Shown: positions 46,501 to 58,564 of the stretch, piece after piece
How positions within the stretch are numbered: the stretch's first letter is position 1
Layout of the letters: each line of letters starts with the position of its first letter
DNA from: Petunia secreta
Taxonomy: Eukaryota; Streptophyta; Magnoliopsida; Solanales; Solanaceae
Assembly: GCA_029990175.1 (NCBI GenBank)
Contig: JARKIP010000003.1
Span: 3,968,001 to 4,032,000 of the forward strand
Direction: 5' to 3'
DNA: 64,000 nucleotides
The notes under the pieces: generated by a model
What the model was told of the DNA's origin: nothing
What the model saw: the letters and a program-made list of their open reading frames with translations, nothing else
Databases searched by the model: none
Program-made: the position numbers and the translations under genes

Positions 46501-47441
46501 AAATATCATCAGTGAGGGGAAAGGTAAACTTAAATAAATCCCAGTTCATCCATTAGTAATGTGAGAGACAGTGGCTTTGGTTTCGCCAAGAGATAGAGGT
46601 CGTTGGATTTGATTTTTAAGTGGAGAACGAGTAGAGTTCCACAAGTGGTACCAGAGTGATACATTTCTACCCCTGACTAGGATCCAATACTGTGGAACCC
46701 TTTTTAATATTGGCCCAGATGAAATATTTTTTATTCATAAAATTTGAATAATTTTTTTGAAGCACTACAAAGGCTATTAGGGTTAGTTATGTAGCGCATG
46801 CAAGATTAGTTATCATGGCCATATTTTTAACTCTGGCCTTGGCAATAGATAGACCCCCATGATCTTTAGGCTTTGTGACAGTGTCTTAGGAAAACCAGGT
46901 GAAGCATCTTCCACTATCCGTGGTTCCCTAAAGGAAGACTATTTAGAATGGATATAATTAAAGTGGTACGACCCGCCATGTTATGAAATTTGATCTTCCA
47001 TTCAGAAAGCCTTTTATAGCATATTATTAATTCGAGGTTGATAATTCTAGACAAGGTTCTCCCAGGTGGACGACCAAGGGGTGGGGACGTTTAGAATTGT
47101 TGGTTGTACCACGAATCAACTATATTTCAACCGTTCCCCCTAAAAAGTTTTTTAGGGTGAAACGGCCGTGAGATCCACGTAATCACTTATGTGTGTAAAG
47201 TGTCGGTGTTCCAGGAGTGGAGGAGTATGAGTGAAAATGTCATAATATTACAAAAAATATTTTATACAAAAAGTAATAATAAAGAAAGAAAAACAAAAAA
47301 GGAAACAAGTTAGTCTTGATAATAAAATAATAATGATGTTAATAGTAATAACAAGTAGAAAGAAATTAACAATAATAAAATCTCAAAATTAAAACCCATT
47401 GTGATTAGGATTTTGAATATCCTTCAGCGGAGTCGCCATTC
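46501..47441 (-). mobile_element. 5' leader of Tat-like element C, truncated
   Basis: Non-coding sequence leading to the primer site at 47421-47438 (minus TGGCGACTCCGCTGAAGG). Around 47195-47250 it resembles the leader of element B. No gag is present, because the element is cut at 46501 by the junction with F sequence. Confidence 0.6.
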
Positions 47442-48301
47442 TGTCGTATCCCCTTTTTTTTCTAACTCGGAGTGAGTCAAGGTTCGGGTTTGACTAAGAT
47501 AACTCGGTTAAGTTGGTTTTGGAGTTGCTACCTAATATAGTCTTCTAAGATGTATCAGGTCACCTAAATGTCTAAGGGCCATTAATTTGCTCCGCGAGTT
47601 GCTCACAAAGATTCTATAGGTAAGAAGTCCAAATGACTCAGGAAAGAAAGTGTTAGACACTTCTCCAAGTCCCACGAAATGTGGTTTCCGTCCGAATTTT
47701 TAATTTTGGGATGTTGAAAGATAAAAGGCAAAATGCAAATTTAATTCTAAAGTCATTTTACTAATCTAAAAGGCCAAAATCGCAATTAATCATGCAAAAG
47801 AGGATATTTACGCAAAATAATTCAATAGGCAGGTGTAGTCGAGATAGGTTTTGGGCTTTCTACATTTTGCAGAAACATCCTAGGCCCTATGCTAAATCGC
47901 ATATTTAGCCACTAATTTCGCAAATACTGAATTAAACAGGCCAGAATCGCAAGAGATGTTTTAAAATAGTTTATTTGTGCACTTGAACTAATTTGCGGAA
48001 ATAGGCAGGTTTTCAAAAATAATTTTTAATTTGACACAAAAACCAACTTGTGGTTAATATATCAAAAAAATATTAGTCATTGTGGGTCGGTGTATTTTGA
48101 TATTAATTGTCAAATACTAACCTTAGTGACTTTTTCTTTTGGGGGTCAAGTTTCAATATATATATATTTGCATTTGTATGCGTTGTGCACCCCTCTTTCG
48201 AGAACAACCTCCTTTACTAATATAATAGAAGGTATGACCGGCTTTCGCGCAGCTGCTGCGCCTTTGCTTCTTGCCCATAGAGAGTTAGGATATTTTGTCT
48301 G

Positions 48302-48335
<34 letters not shown>

Positions 48336-51131
48336 TAGATTGTTTTCGAAAGAGGGGTGCGCAACGCATACAAATGCATATAATGGGCTTTCACACATAA
48401 GTATACACATATATGCATGCAAATACATGTTTAAGTGATACAAATAAGTCTTAGAAAAATATGAATATATCTTTATACCGTTGACCCCTAACTTATACTC
48501 CACTATACACTAATAGATTAGTGTGCACGAGACTTAAGTTTTGTCAAAAATCAGTTTAAGCATATAAAAGGCCAAGCTTGAAATAAAAGTTTGGGCCCGT
48601 ATCAGTAATGCAAAAGAGGGGCAGTTATAATTTTACAAAAATAGTCTAATTTCAGGCAGCCAGTACGCAAACAAGGCCCCCTGTTATTAAAATTCCAGAT
48701 TTTTCACATGAAAGGCTTCACTTAAACACGGTAAGGTCGAATTTAGGTCACGACATACTAAAAGCATGCTTATCGAAACTTGGAGTCATCATCTAAACGT
48801 AATGTTCATATGAGATAACTATTTTTATTAGGCATGATGTACACACATAAAGGAAAAGGTTAGAAAACTCCCCTGTGAAGCTAATAAGCATAGCCAGTGA
48901 GGCTTTTTTCACTTACACGCATATACAGGCAGGATATCCTAGAAAACACACATAAATAGGGGGTTCTAAAGGATAAGAATATAAGTTTATGCCCTGTTCT
49001 TAGGCATTATGCTCAAAAATGCCATCACCATTCATGATACCAGTGATTTACACCCCAGAACTCATGTACTATGATTAATTTAGAAGGTATAATCACTGGT
49101 CATACTAAACTCAGGCTTCCCTGTAATTGACAAAACTGGTATGGCCTATTTAGGACCATCCAAACAGACTGCATTCAAAAGGTTAGCAGGGGGCAAAAAA
49201 GACCCCCAAACGCTCATATATATAGCGAGATCAAGCAAAAGTCATGGACATAGGCATATTCAAGTAAATAATAACATAGATTCAGAAAGAACTTTGTACC
49301 TTGTCAGGAATAGTAACAAACAAGCCAAACAATATCTTGGCAGTGTTAAGTGCCTCAAACAGTATCCAAAGTGAGAAAAGAAAGCATGAGTTTTCTCAGG
49401 AACTTGAGAGTAAGAGAAGAAGATGTTTTTCTAATGCTTTTAGTGTGCAATGTGCATTCGGTGTCTCAGTGTTTCTATGTGAGAATTGTGTATGTGTGTG
49501 AAGTAATGTAAAGAGTAAAACTAGCTTTTATAGGTGTAAGGGGTTAGGGTTCAATTCAAACGAGTAGAACACATAAGGCAAGGGAATATTTTTTCCCACA
49601 ATTAAAAGGATGCACTTAGGTGGACTTTCCAAGTATGGATCAATCAAAGCCCAAAATTTAAGGTAACCAGGATTTTAAAAAGTAGAATTCCCTCCCCTTT
49701 AAACAAATACAGAGCCAAGTTCAAGAATCAGTGTACAAACATGTCTTAGGCTAATTTAGGCTTGAAATCATGGACTCCTCTAACGGATTCTAATCAAGAT
49801 CCCTAATTGATACCATGTTAATCACCAAAATAGCTTTCCATTCAAATTTTCAATCAAAGAGTTCAAATTGAATCGGTTCAGGATCCTCCTAATCATGTGA
49901 ATCAGTTACCATTTAAATTTTAAACGTATAATCATGAGAATTATGCACTTTGACAGAGTAAGAGGCTAAATACATTGCAACAACCAGGAATGAACATAGA
50001 CAATTTATAAACGGCCCTAGGTTTTAAATTTGCAGGCTAATAGAGGTGGTCTAGGGCACAAGTTACGAACATACTAATCTCAGGCATATGAAAGTTCAAG
50101 ACAATATTTAACTAAATTAGTGAACTAAACAAGGATTAACGATTTATGTGAACTTTTCCCTAACAAATTAACAAGTAACAACAAGCATGCTAATCCACAG
50201 AAAAATAGTCAAATTTAGGTTTCGTATAACATAGGTTCAGGGACATAAAAAGAGAAAAGGGGTACCTGTTTTGGATTGGATTCGGGTAAACTTCGACCCA
50301 TTTCGATCATGCATGTGCGAAGTTTTTCCCCCTTTTCTTAAGGCAGTGATGCTCATATTTTCGTAAGGCACCACCGGAGCTTCTTTTCCAGTGACAGACA
50401 AAATCAGGGATGGGATTGGACTTTGACTTCGTCATTTAAGAAAATTGTTATGGGGGTTTTATTGCGGAGAGTGAGAGGAGGACGAGGGTGTATTTTGTTT
50501 GGGGTTCCGCCTGCGGGGTTGGCCAAAAATTGCCATGACAGTGGTGGCTAGGGTTTTGGTCGAAAAAGAGAACTGAGAGAGTGATGGCGGCATGGGGTTT
50601 AGGAAAATGAGGGGAGAGTTAGAGTTTCGGGGTGTGAGAGTGTAACTAAAAATGGAAATTTGGTTTATGGTCATTGGATCAAGTGTTTGGACGGCTAGGA
50701 TGGAGCCACTGAGGTGGAGCTGATGTGTAGTGTGAGGTGTATAAATGCTGAGGTGTGTATATATGTGTATAAAACATGTATACACATGTATAAAATGTAT
50801 ATAAAATTGCATAAAATTATGAAATTAATTTTAAAAATGCTAAAATGATTAAAGAAATATATAAAAATATTATTTTAAAATTTAAAATAATTTGAGCAAT
50901 TTTTGTCAAAAAATAAGAGTAATTGCAAAATTTGTAATTGGACGTGCACATTTTATAAAATAGCAGTAATTTGTGATGATGCGTGCTTTTAAAAAAAACA
51001 GCCTAACTGGCATGCTTATGTAAGATGAGGGCTTTGAATAAGATTTGAAATGAAGATGAATGCATGATTATCGATGTAATTTTGTCTGAAAATGACCATT
51101 GAAACAGGAGGTACAAAATTGGGTGTCAACA
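47442..51131 (-). repeat. 5' LTR of Tat-like element C
   Basis: 3690 bp from tgtcgtatccc to gggtgtcaaca. The element-sense start TGTTGACACCCAATTTTG is shared with B and T, and the primer site lies three bases from its inner edge. It contains a foldback with an (AT)n run (48166-48381). No coding potential is recognised; the longest minus frame (50459-50812, 117 codons) has no familiar domain. Confidence 0.75.
48166..48381. repeat. Foldback, ~41-bp arms, in LTR of element C
   Basis: Arms 48166-48206 and 48341-48381 are reverse complements with about four mismatches, sharing gcatttgtatgcgttg and gcacccctctttcga. The 134-bp loop includes gcgcagctgctgcgc, a near-perfect small palindrome, and about 28 bases of AT dinucleotides. 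No flanking duplication was found. Confidence 0.75.
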
Positions 51132-51634
51132 ACAGTAGGTGAAAGGAATTAATGAGATGAGAAAAGGGGATGGTCTAGAGAGAATGAGGAGATTCTCACT
51201 CTATACATTCGCAATAAAAGGTAATAGCAGTTGCTCAGGTAACTAGCTGAATATATATTTTTTCATTTATTCAGGTCAGGAGTGTGCTAGATGAATTTCT
51301 TCACGTATGATTTATCTCTTCCTCTCCCTATAAATGTCTTAATTATTCCAGAACCTTGAGTTAAATTCTCATTATTAACATTGATGATTAATCTGACAAA
51401 GATTAATATGTGCTCTCATTAGAACATGTCTGGTAACTTTCTTCATTATGTTTGGTGCTTATTTATGCCAATTTAGTTTTTTTTTACTTCGCCTTTTCAA
51501 TCTCTTTCATACAAAAATGGATAATGTTTCACTTTGAATTAAGTTATTTTGGTTTAAGGACAACGTTGAGTCCTGCTAATTTATCTACAATGCTGCTTCT
51601 ATGCACTCTGCCTATTCAGAACGATTTCCGTTTC
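51132..51634. other. Unannotated AT-rich spacer
   Basis: About 500 bases with no gene, repeat or element recognised. Confidence 0.5.
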
Positions 51635-51830
51635 TTTTTTTTTTTTTTGGTTTCTCAAACAGTGTCCGATATCCTTATTGGAGTCCTGACTAATTCGTAT
51701 TTGCGCCGCGTAAGGCTCATTTCTGGGGGAAGCGCTCCCTACCGAGATTTTTTTCCATTCACAGGGCTCGAACCCCAAACCTCTGATTAAGGGTGGAGAG
51801 ATCCTATCTATTCCACCACAATCGTCGATG
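51635..51830 (-). mobile_element. tRNA-derived SINE, Solanaceae TS/SolS-like
   Basis: In minus orientation it starts with a GTGGTGGAATAGATAGG segment resembling a pol III A box. A B box GGTTCGAGCCC follows (51764-51774), then a body with GGGAGCGCTTCCCCC, CTTACGCGGCGC, TTAGTCAGGACTCCAATAAG and ATATCGGACAC. It ends in an A-rich run (plus-strand T run 51635-51648). This layout is typical of solanaceous SINEs. The open frames here (51452-51790 plus, 51599-51928 minus) are accidental. Exact ends are uncertain. Confidence 0.75.
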
Positions 51831-52258
51831 GTATTACATCGGAAAAGTCTATGACTTTCATGGACTGGTTTGTACTCAGGGAGAAGTTGACAAACAAGAT
51901 ATAAATGACAAGCAGCAAATTTCAGCACACAATTGCTTATAATTAGCCAGGACTAATATATTTGATGATAGAGGGAATCAAAAGATACTTTGAAGGTCTC
52001 CATCTGAAAGTCACGGTTGTATGTTTGTTCTATACTTTTTGGTTTCTAGACATGCAAAATTTAGTCTACTTTTCAACCACGGGCAACTGCTAAGCTGCTC
52101 CGCCCACACCATCTTTGGTGCTAAAAGAGACTTATAAGGGGTCAGGCACAACACTAATAAACTTAAGTTGTCCTATAGGGTGCTTTCAGAGGTTATACAT
52201 GATAGTATTCTGATGCATGCATTTGTTAGGTTGGTAATTCATAATATAACTTTTTTTA
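51831..52258. other. Unannotated spacer
   Basis: About 430 bases in which I see no gene or repeat. Confidence 0.5.
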
Positions 52259-52474
52259 GGGAGAATTACACAAATATACAATCTTAATAGCAAATTTTCA
52301 AAAAATACTGATACTATTCCATTTTACAAAACATAGCAATAATTTTTTTACATAACATATACAACCTCCATTAAAATCCTACAAATGAAGGTCTCCCACA
52401 CCAACTGAGCAGTAACAGCATCACCTTCGGCCACCGGCGGCCGGTCTTCGCCAGCCACTGGTGGCAGGTCACCG

Positions 52475-52511
<37 letters not shown>

Positions 52512-53171
52512 AAATCAGGAAAAAAGCTTCTAATATACAAAAAAAAATACAAAATGAAAATACATACACATACATAATCTAGAAATACAAAAAATAAATA
52601 CACTATATACAAACTATACAAAATACATAACCAAAAAATTGCCAAACATATACACAAACATACAATAATATACAAATAAACACAGCTAGATATTTCAAAA
52701 AAACTTTAATGTAGTTATACACCAAAATATATACACACATAAATACAAAATATTATACATATATATACAAATAAATACACATAAAAGAAAAAAGAAGAGA
52801 GAAGAAGTAGATCTGAATATATATATAAAATACGAATTACATAAACATACGCATAAATACACATACAAAATCAAAAACAAAAAAAAAAAGAAGAAGTAGA
52901 TCTGAGGAGCAGCATCGAGGAACAACATCACTGGCGAGGCGCGGTGGCTGTTCGTCGGAGGAAGAGCATCACCGGCGACAGCGATGGTTGGGGGGATAAC
53001 GACGGGTGGGTGCACGTGGGTGAAGGAGGAGAGAAGAGAGAGAGAAGAAATTAGGATTTATGTTTGGGGAAAATGGGATACTATTGTTATGTTATTGTTA
53101 TGTAGTGTAAATGTTTTAAAGTATCGGTATTTTTTATAATTAGCTATTAGGGTAGTCATTTTGTGTAAGTA
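52259..53171. mobile_element. TIR element with ~80-bp imperfect inverted ends and GC-rich cargo
   Basis: The left end (52259-52342) and the reverse complement of the right end (53092-53171) align over about 77 bases at roughly 75%. Shared words include ttacacaaa, taatagc, aaaaaatac and caataa. Flanks both read ttttttta (52251-52258, 53174-53181), a possible but low-complexity 8-bp target duplication. The interior holds an (AT)n run (52477-52509), A-rich sequence and two GC-rich islands (52405-52472, 52905-53040). The second reads on the minus strand as a short Pro/Ala-rich peptide. No transposase is present, so it is non-autonomous. Superfamily (Mutator or hAT) is not determined. Confidence 0.55.
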
Positions 53172-53181
53172 TTTTTTTTTA

Positions 53182-53863
53182 TGAGGTATTTCGAGCATGT
53201 TTGGGATTGCTGTCAAAAACTGCTTATTTTGAAAAGCTTTTGGGAAAAGTATCTTTTAAATACTTTTGGATAATAAGTTGTTTGTGTTTGGACAACTCAT
53301 TGAGAAGTACTTTTTATAAATAATTTGTGTTTGATTAATCTTTACGAAAAAGTACTTATGAGTGTCAAATTACGAAAAGGACATCCAAGTTTATTTTATA
53401 TTTGGATTATTAGAAATAAAAAAATATATTAAATATTTATCATAAAGTATTTTAATTTAAAAAAAAGTTAAAATATAAAACATAAAGTAAAAGATAAAAT
53501 TTAAGTTTTTGCACCACAAAGGTAGAAATTTAACTGACTCAAGAAATTGTTATTGTAGCTTTGGCAGAGAGAAAGTATGTATAGGGTTGAGAGAAATACC
53601 TAGAAATAAAAATTAGTCCTAAGCGAAAGAGAATTTATGAAAGTACGTAGAAAAAATTGAAAAAAAAAATATAATTTTATTGATGTGGTTAATTAATGAG
53701 AAATAATTTGGTAAATAAGAATTTTCAGTAAGGATATTTTTGTCCTGAAAAAAAATAATAAACTATTTCTTCTTCTACTTCTGCTTCTGCTTCTGCTTCT
53801 GCTACTTGGAAGAAATTACAAATATCTGCTTCTCCCGAAAGCAGAAAAATTGCTTCTGCTTCT
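53182..53863. repeat. Possible MITE-like sequence with ttctgc repeats, cut by element T
   Basis: It starts with a tgtttgggattgctg..actgcttattttgaaaagcttttgg segment resembling ends of plant MITEs and closes with gcttctgcttctgc repeats and agcagaaaaattgcttctgc. Element T begins at 53864, so the right end is missing. No frame looks real. Confidence 0.35.
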
Positions 53864-55785
53864 TGTTGAATCCTCCCAAAATACATATAAATATGCATCA
53901 GGTGTATTTTCAACAAAATGAAACTCCAAAGGGCTTCTTTGGAGTCGCCACCTAATTTAGAATTATTAGGAACCTAACGTTAATTAAAAGATTTTATTCC
54001 TTATTAAAAGAAATTTAAATTAGTGATTCTAAGGTAAGCGGTTCTATGAAATTCGAAAGAATGTCCCTAGCAACAGCACTTCGAAAATCCGCTAAATGCG
54101 GTTAATCCAGCGATTTTCACGAATTTTATTTATTCAAAAAATTTAGGAAACTTTAAGGAAAAAGTATAAAATAAATAAGGAATAATGAATAAATAAAGGG
54201 ATAGTAAAATAAGATAATATAACAATTATAATAAATGAATGGGTGATAGATGATTAGGGTTAATAAAATAAATAAATAAATAAATAAATAAATAAATGGT
54301 AATAATTGATTAATTAAATAAATAAATAATTAACTAAGTAAGATTGATTAAATTAATAAATTAATAATTATAGCTAATCAATTAAATAAATTAGATTGAG
54401 TAAATAAAAAATAAATAAATAAATAGATAAATAAATAAATAAATAAATAATTATAATTAATTAAATAAATAAATATTTGAATACTTAATATAATAAATAA
54501 ATAAATAACTTAAATACAAATAATAATAAAAAGGTATAATTTAATTGAATTTGATTGGCACTCATTAGTTCACAAATAGTTCTTAAGATTCATAAATTAA
54601 CTGGCGAATCCCAAAGAACGGGAATAAATAATTATATAAAAAAATCTAATCATGCGACAAAAATAATAATCTTTACAGTACAAGCTTCTATCCTAACAGA
54701 CTTTCCACCCCAAAAGGCTCCTAGTCCGGTCTACGGGGATCCTAAACATGGACTTTAGAGGAGCGGGGAAAGAGAGAGTGAAAAGTAGAACCCGAAGCGC
54801 AAACTCGCGCAAACGAGCCTTAATAGCAATGCGATTTCAACCAAGTTGACCCAAATGGCTCCCGTGCTAATAAATCGATCCCAATTGAGGTTCACCAACT
54901 CGATCTTAAGTGTTCATGTCTCTTGCGATGCAGTGAACTAAGATGATGAACTGAAATAGTGAACTCGAACTTCGACGACGACGATGACGGATAAGAACCT
55001 ATAGTATTAATACCGAAACCATATTCCAACCTCGACTCTATTGACTTAATAATATTTTTTTTGTAAAGGAAAGAATGAGTTAAAAAATTCTCAAAAATTC
55101 AACTGCTACCGTTTTTCATACCCCCCAAAACTTCCCCTTAAAAATCTGAATAAAAATCAATTTTATACTAGAAAATTTAGGGCTTTACCTTCTATGAAAT
55201 TCTGAAATACTCCCTCCCGTTTTGATTTATTCTCTCGTGAGATAAGGGTGAGAGGGTCAAAATTATTCCTCTCTCATCCTTATCTCCAAGAAAATAAATC
55301 AAAGGCCCGGATCGATTGAATTTGAAATGAACGAACGTGATTAAAGATCCGCTGTTGTACTGATGGGTGAGGGGGACCATCAAGTACATAGTTTGGACTG
55401 TTTCGAGGGATTTTTAGGGGGAAAGATTGGGAATTTTGGGCTGCGATTAGGGATTAGGGGACCGCGGGTTGGGGGAATTGTGGATGGGTATTGGGTTAGG
55501 GCTGATAGAAGTGGGTAACTGATTAGGGGAAATGAGACTTAGGAGTGTATATGTATTGTTTGCGCAAATAATCTGGAATCTAGGCTAGTAATGAATTTGG
55601 CCTCGGTTTTTAGAATTAATTTAGAAAATAAATGGGTTGCACGGGTAAGATAAAGTAGAGGTTGTGTCTTGCAATTTTTGCTTCTTTTCTTCAAAATTTA
55701 TCAATTAGGCAATTATTTTTAAAATTAACCTTATTTAAATAGTTAGACATTAATTAAAACTTTGGGACAAAATTGGGTGTCAACA
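53864..55785 (-). repeat. 3' LTR of Tat-like element T
   Basis: 1922 bp from tgttgaatcct to gggtgtcaaca. Both ends and several interior blocks match element B LTRs: cctaatttaag.., the ctcctagtccggtctacgggg block at 54718, and ctctctcatccttatctccaagaaa near 55270. A middle section of about 2.4 kb in B has no counterpart here. It includes a (TAAA)n microsatellite at 54260-54500. Confidence 0.8.
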
Positions 55786-56172
55786 GTTGCCTCTCTTTAT
55801 ACGGAAAAGGATGAAAGATTTTACAAGGTAAAGAAGTTGACGAGAAACCAAATTTGTCACGATAAAACCAAAGACTTCAATTCCAAGGACCAAAGTACGA
55901 GGCTTATGGACATGATCGAACTCCGGTTTCCGAGTTGCTTACATATCTCGGGCTGAAAGAGAATCAGGCCACATGTAGTTCACCGCGATTCAGGAAATGA
56001 AAACGAGATAACAAGGACTATCCTATCTTTAATCGGACCTCAAACTTGGTTACAATCTAAGTTGGAAATATTTGGGTAACACAAAATAGACTGACACAAA
56101 AAGCTGACGCGAAAAGGCTGACACAAGACTGACCTCTAGGGTTTACACAAGACTGATCTCCTGGGTTGAAAA
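55786..56172 (-). other. Polypurine tract and 3' UTR fragment of element T
   Basis: Element-sense AAAGAGAGGCAAC adjoins the LTR. Bases 55793-55990 match the 3' UTR of element B. Short repeats of gctgacacaa/agactgacct type follow (56090-56165). Chromovirus H truncates it at 56173. Confidence 0.7.
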
Positions 56173-58550
56173 TGTAATGACCCTATACTTTATAAATATT
56201 ATCTTTTAGTTATTCCCTCACATTTATTTTAATTATCGTCATAGGAAAAGTACTCACTTAAATTAGGAGTTGGAAGAAGGGTTATAAAGATAATTACGGA
56301 TAATTATTGGACCAAATATACATAACTCTTATTAATTGGTATTTAAGTTTAAAAGTAAAATAAAAATTAACTGTGGATGAGTGGGGTTAGTGGTACCTTT
56401 AATATACAGTTTCATTAAGAGTACAAAATACAGATACATGTTTTAAAAGTCAAAAACCTAGACAAAGAAAAACAAATAAAACGGCTGCAGTAGTGGTAAT
56501 TGTTGGCGGAGAATTTCCTTGATAATTGTAGTAGTGGTTTGGATGATTTTAAGTGGTGGACACTACAGGTACTATTCTTTTAACATGTAATATATATTAT
56601 TGTTAGCTCCAAATACTGCTACTGACCCCTGCTACTATGTTTCATCTATATTACTTGATGTCAAGGGGACATCACTATTAGTTTTCCAATTGGTTGAAAG
56701 TAGAACTGAAAGTAAGTAATAGATATTGTGAATGGAAGTTTCAGTAGTAATTTAATAACGTCAGTTTCGTTATTATGCCATGATTAAGGGGTAAACAAAA
56801 GGAACCAACGACTAGACAATTATGATTAGCTACTAGTCAGTGATATGAAATTGTTTGGGCAAGTTTTGGTTCTTAGCAAATTTTGTGTAGAAAACAAAAT
56901 ACTGGTACCATTCTCTTTCAATGCATTATGTTGATATTCAAAGTGCTATAATTTTCTCTCATCATTACTTAATGATTGGGGAATATCATGACAACACAAT
57001 GATTAGTATGATAAGAGAAATTCCAAAAGAAAAAGTGTTTAATAGTAGTTTCTGTTTCGGTGCTTTGAAATTGAAGTATTGCTTCCATGTTTTCTTTCTT
57101 TTCTTACTAAGTCGTTACTAAGTAGTGAATGCAACCTTTAAAGTAGTCATGAGTGGATGACTTCATTACATACTGTAACGGATTCAAATATCGTTACAAT
57201 GAAATATATTTTAATTTAGTTAGTGAATGGAGCCACTGTATTGGTTACTTGAAGCAGTTTATTGAGTATTGAAATTGAAAACATAACTTCCTAATTGTAT
57301 TATCTTTAAACTAGAATTTGACATAATCACATGTATAGTTTGGTATTTGAGATGTCGCAAATGAGTACTTAACTCTAATTTATGTACTTAGTGAACGTAA
57401 GTTATTCGAGGTTCGGGAACAATTCTAGACTCGGGAATTTAAATCAATATAATATATTAATTATGTCTTCCGTCCTTTTAATTAGAGCGAGACCGTTTGG
57501 AGAAGATTCGGCGGAGGAAAAGGATTGTTGAGTAGTGGTTTACTTCTTCGGACAGAGGTAGGTGGTTCTATCCCTTTCTTTGGTGGAATTTGTCCATGCG
57601 GGATATTGTACATACGTTCCTTGTATGTGCACTGCCCTAGGTGTAACCGTTTACACCTTTTCGTTGTGTTTAAATCTTTACTTGGAATGTGTGTCGTTTT
57701 TCTGGATTTTATTTACTCTTGGTTGTTGTTTAAAGTATTGCAAGTTATGTGCATGTTTGACATGGAAATTTATGATTACTTTGATATGTCGGAGTTGGTC
57801 CAATTGATATTATTTCGGAGATTGTCCATTTGATAGCCTCGGAGTTGGTCCACTATCTATTTTAAAGTTGGTACATTGGATAGCCTCGGAGTTGGTCCAC
57901 TATCAAATGTTTTCGGAGTTAGCCCACATATTCTGTTGGTTTATAAATTGAGTTTAATTGTTGATTCTTGAATGAGATTTATTGATGTTGAATAGTGTGA
58001 TTGGATGAACTATTTAGATAGCAAATTATAACATGTTTCTTTTTCTCCCTCCTCTATTCTGTTAATTTATTGCTTAGACTAGTTTCCTGTCTTTCATAGG
58101 AACTAGTCTACCCACCTACTAAGTCCTTTTGACTTACATTATTTTCTTTATCGTTTTCTTATTATCTGTTCGGGCAGATACGGTTTCGAGTACCAGCGAG
58201 CCCCGTGGCCAGAGTTGAAGATTTTTCTATTGATCAGCGGTGAGCCAACCATCTTCATTCCGTGGTGGCGCACCTTTCCATTATTTCATTTCTGTCATTT
58301 ATTGTTTCAGATATTCGGGATATTTTATTCAGTATTTATCTTATAGATGTTCATGGCTTATGGTAGAGGACTAGACCTTTCATTTGCACTATGGGATATT
58401 CTGCGTATTTCAGCAATAAAAGTCACAACTTGAATTTTATTATATTATTTCTTTAACATTATTGAGGTTAATTGTTAATATAGCGAGTGGGTTCGCCCGA
58501 TGGGGTTGCTCGGGTGCCCCCACGACCATCCAGGATTTTGGGTCGTGACA
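56173..58550 (+). repeat. 5' LTR of chromovirus H
   Basis: 2378 bp, tgtaatgaccc to gggtcgtgaca. It contains a cluster of cggagttggtccactat repeats at about 57787-57925. Confidence 0.9.
57787..57928 (+). repeat. Degenerate tandem repeat in LTR of H
   Basis: Five to six degenerate units of cggagttggtccactat type, some followed by gatagcct. Confidence 0.7.
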
Positions 58551-58552
58551 AT

Positions 58553-58564
58553 TGGTATCAGAGC
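58553..58564 (+). other. Primer binding site, tRNA-iMet type (chromovirus H)
   Basis: tggtatcagagc, two bases after the LTR end. Confidence 0.92.

Noticed and set aside
48048..48503. Open frames on both strands with Tyr-Ile repeats
   Set aside because: Translations of the (AT)n run and foldback arms.
51452..51928. Open frames of 109-112 codons on both strands
   Set aside because: They span the SINE; the B box and A tail explain the sequence.
56921..57833. Plus frames of 66-102 codons, the first repeated at 63717-63917
   Set aside because: They lie in the LTR pair of chromovirus H; no domain.
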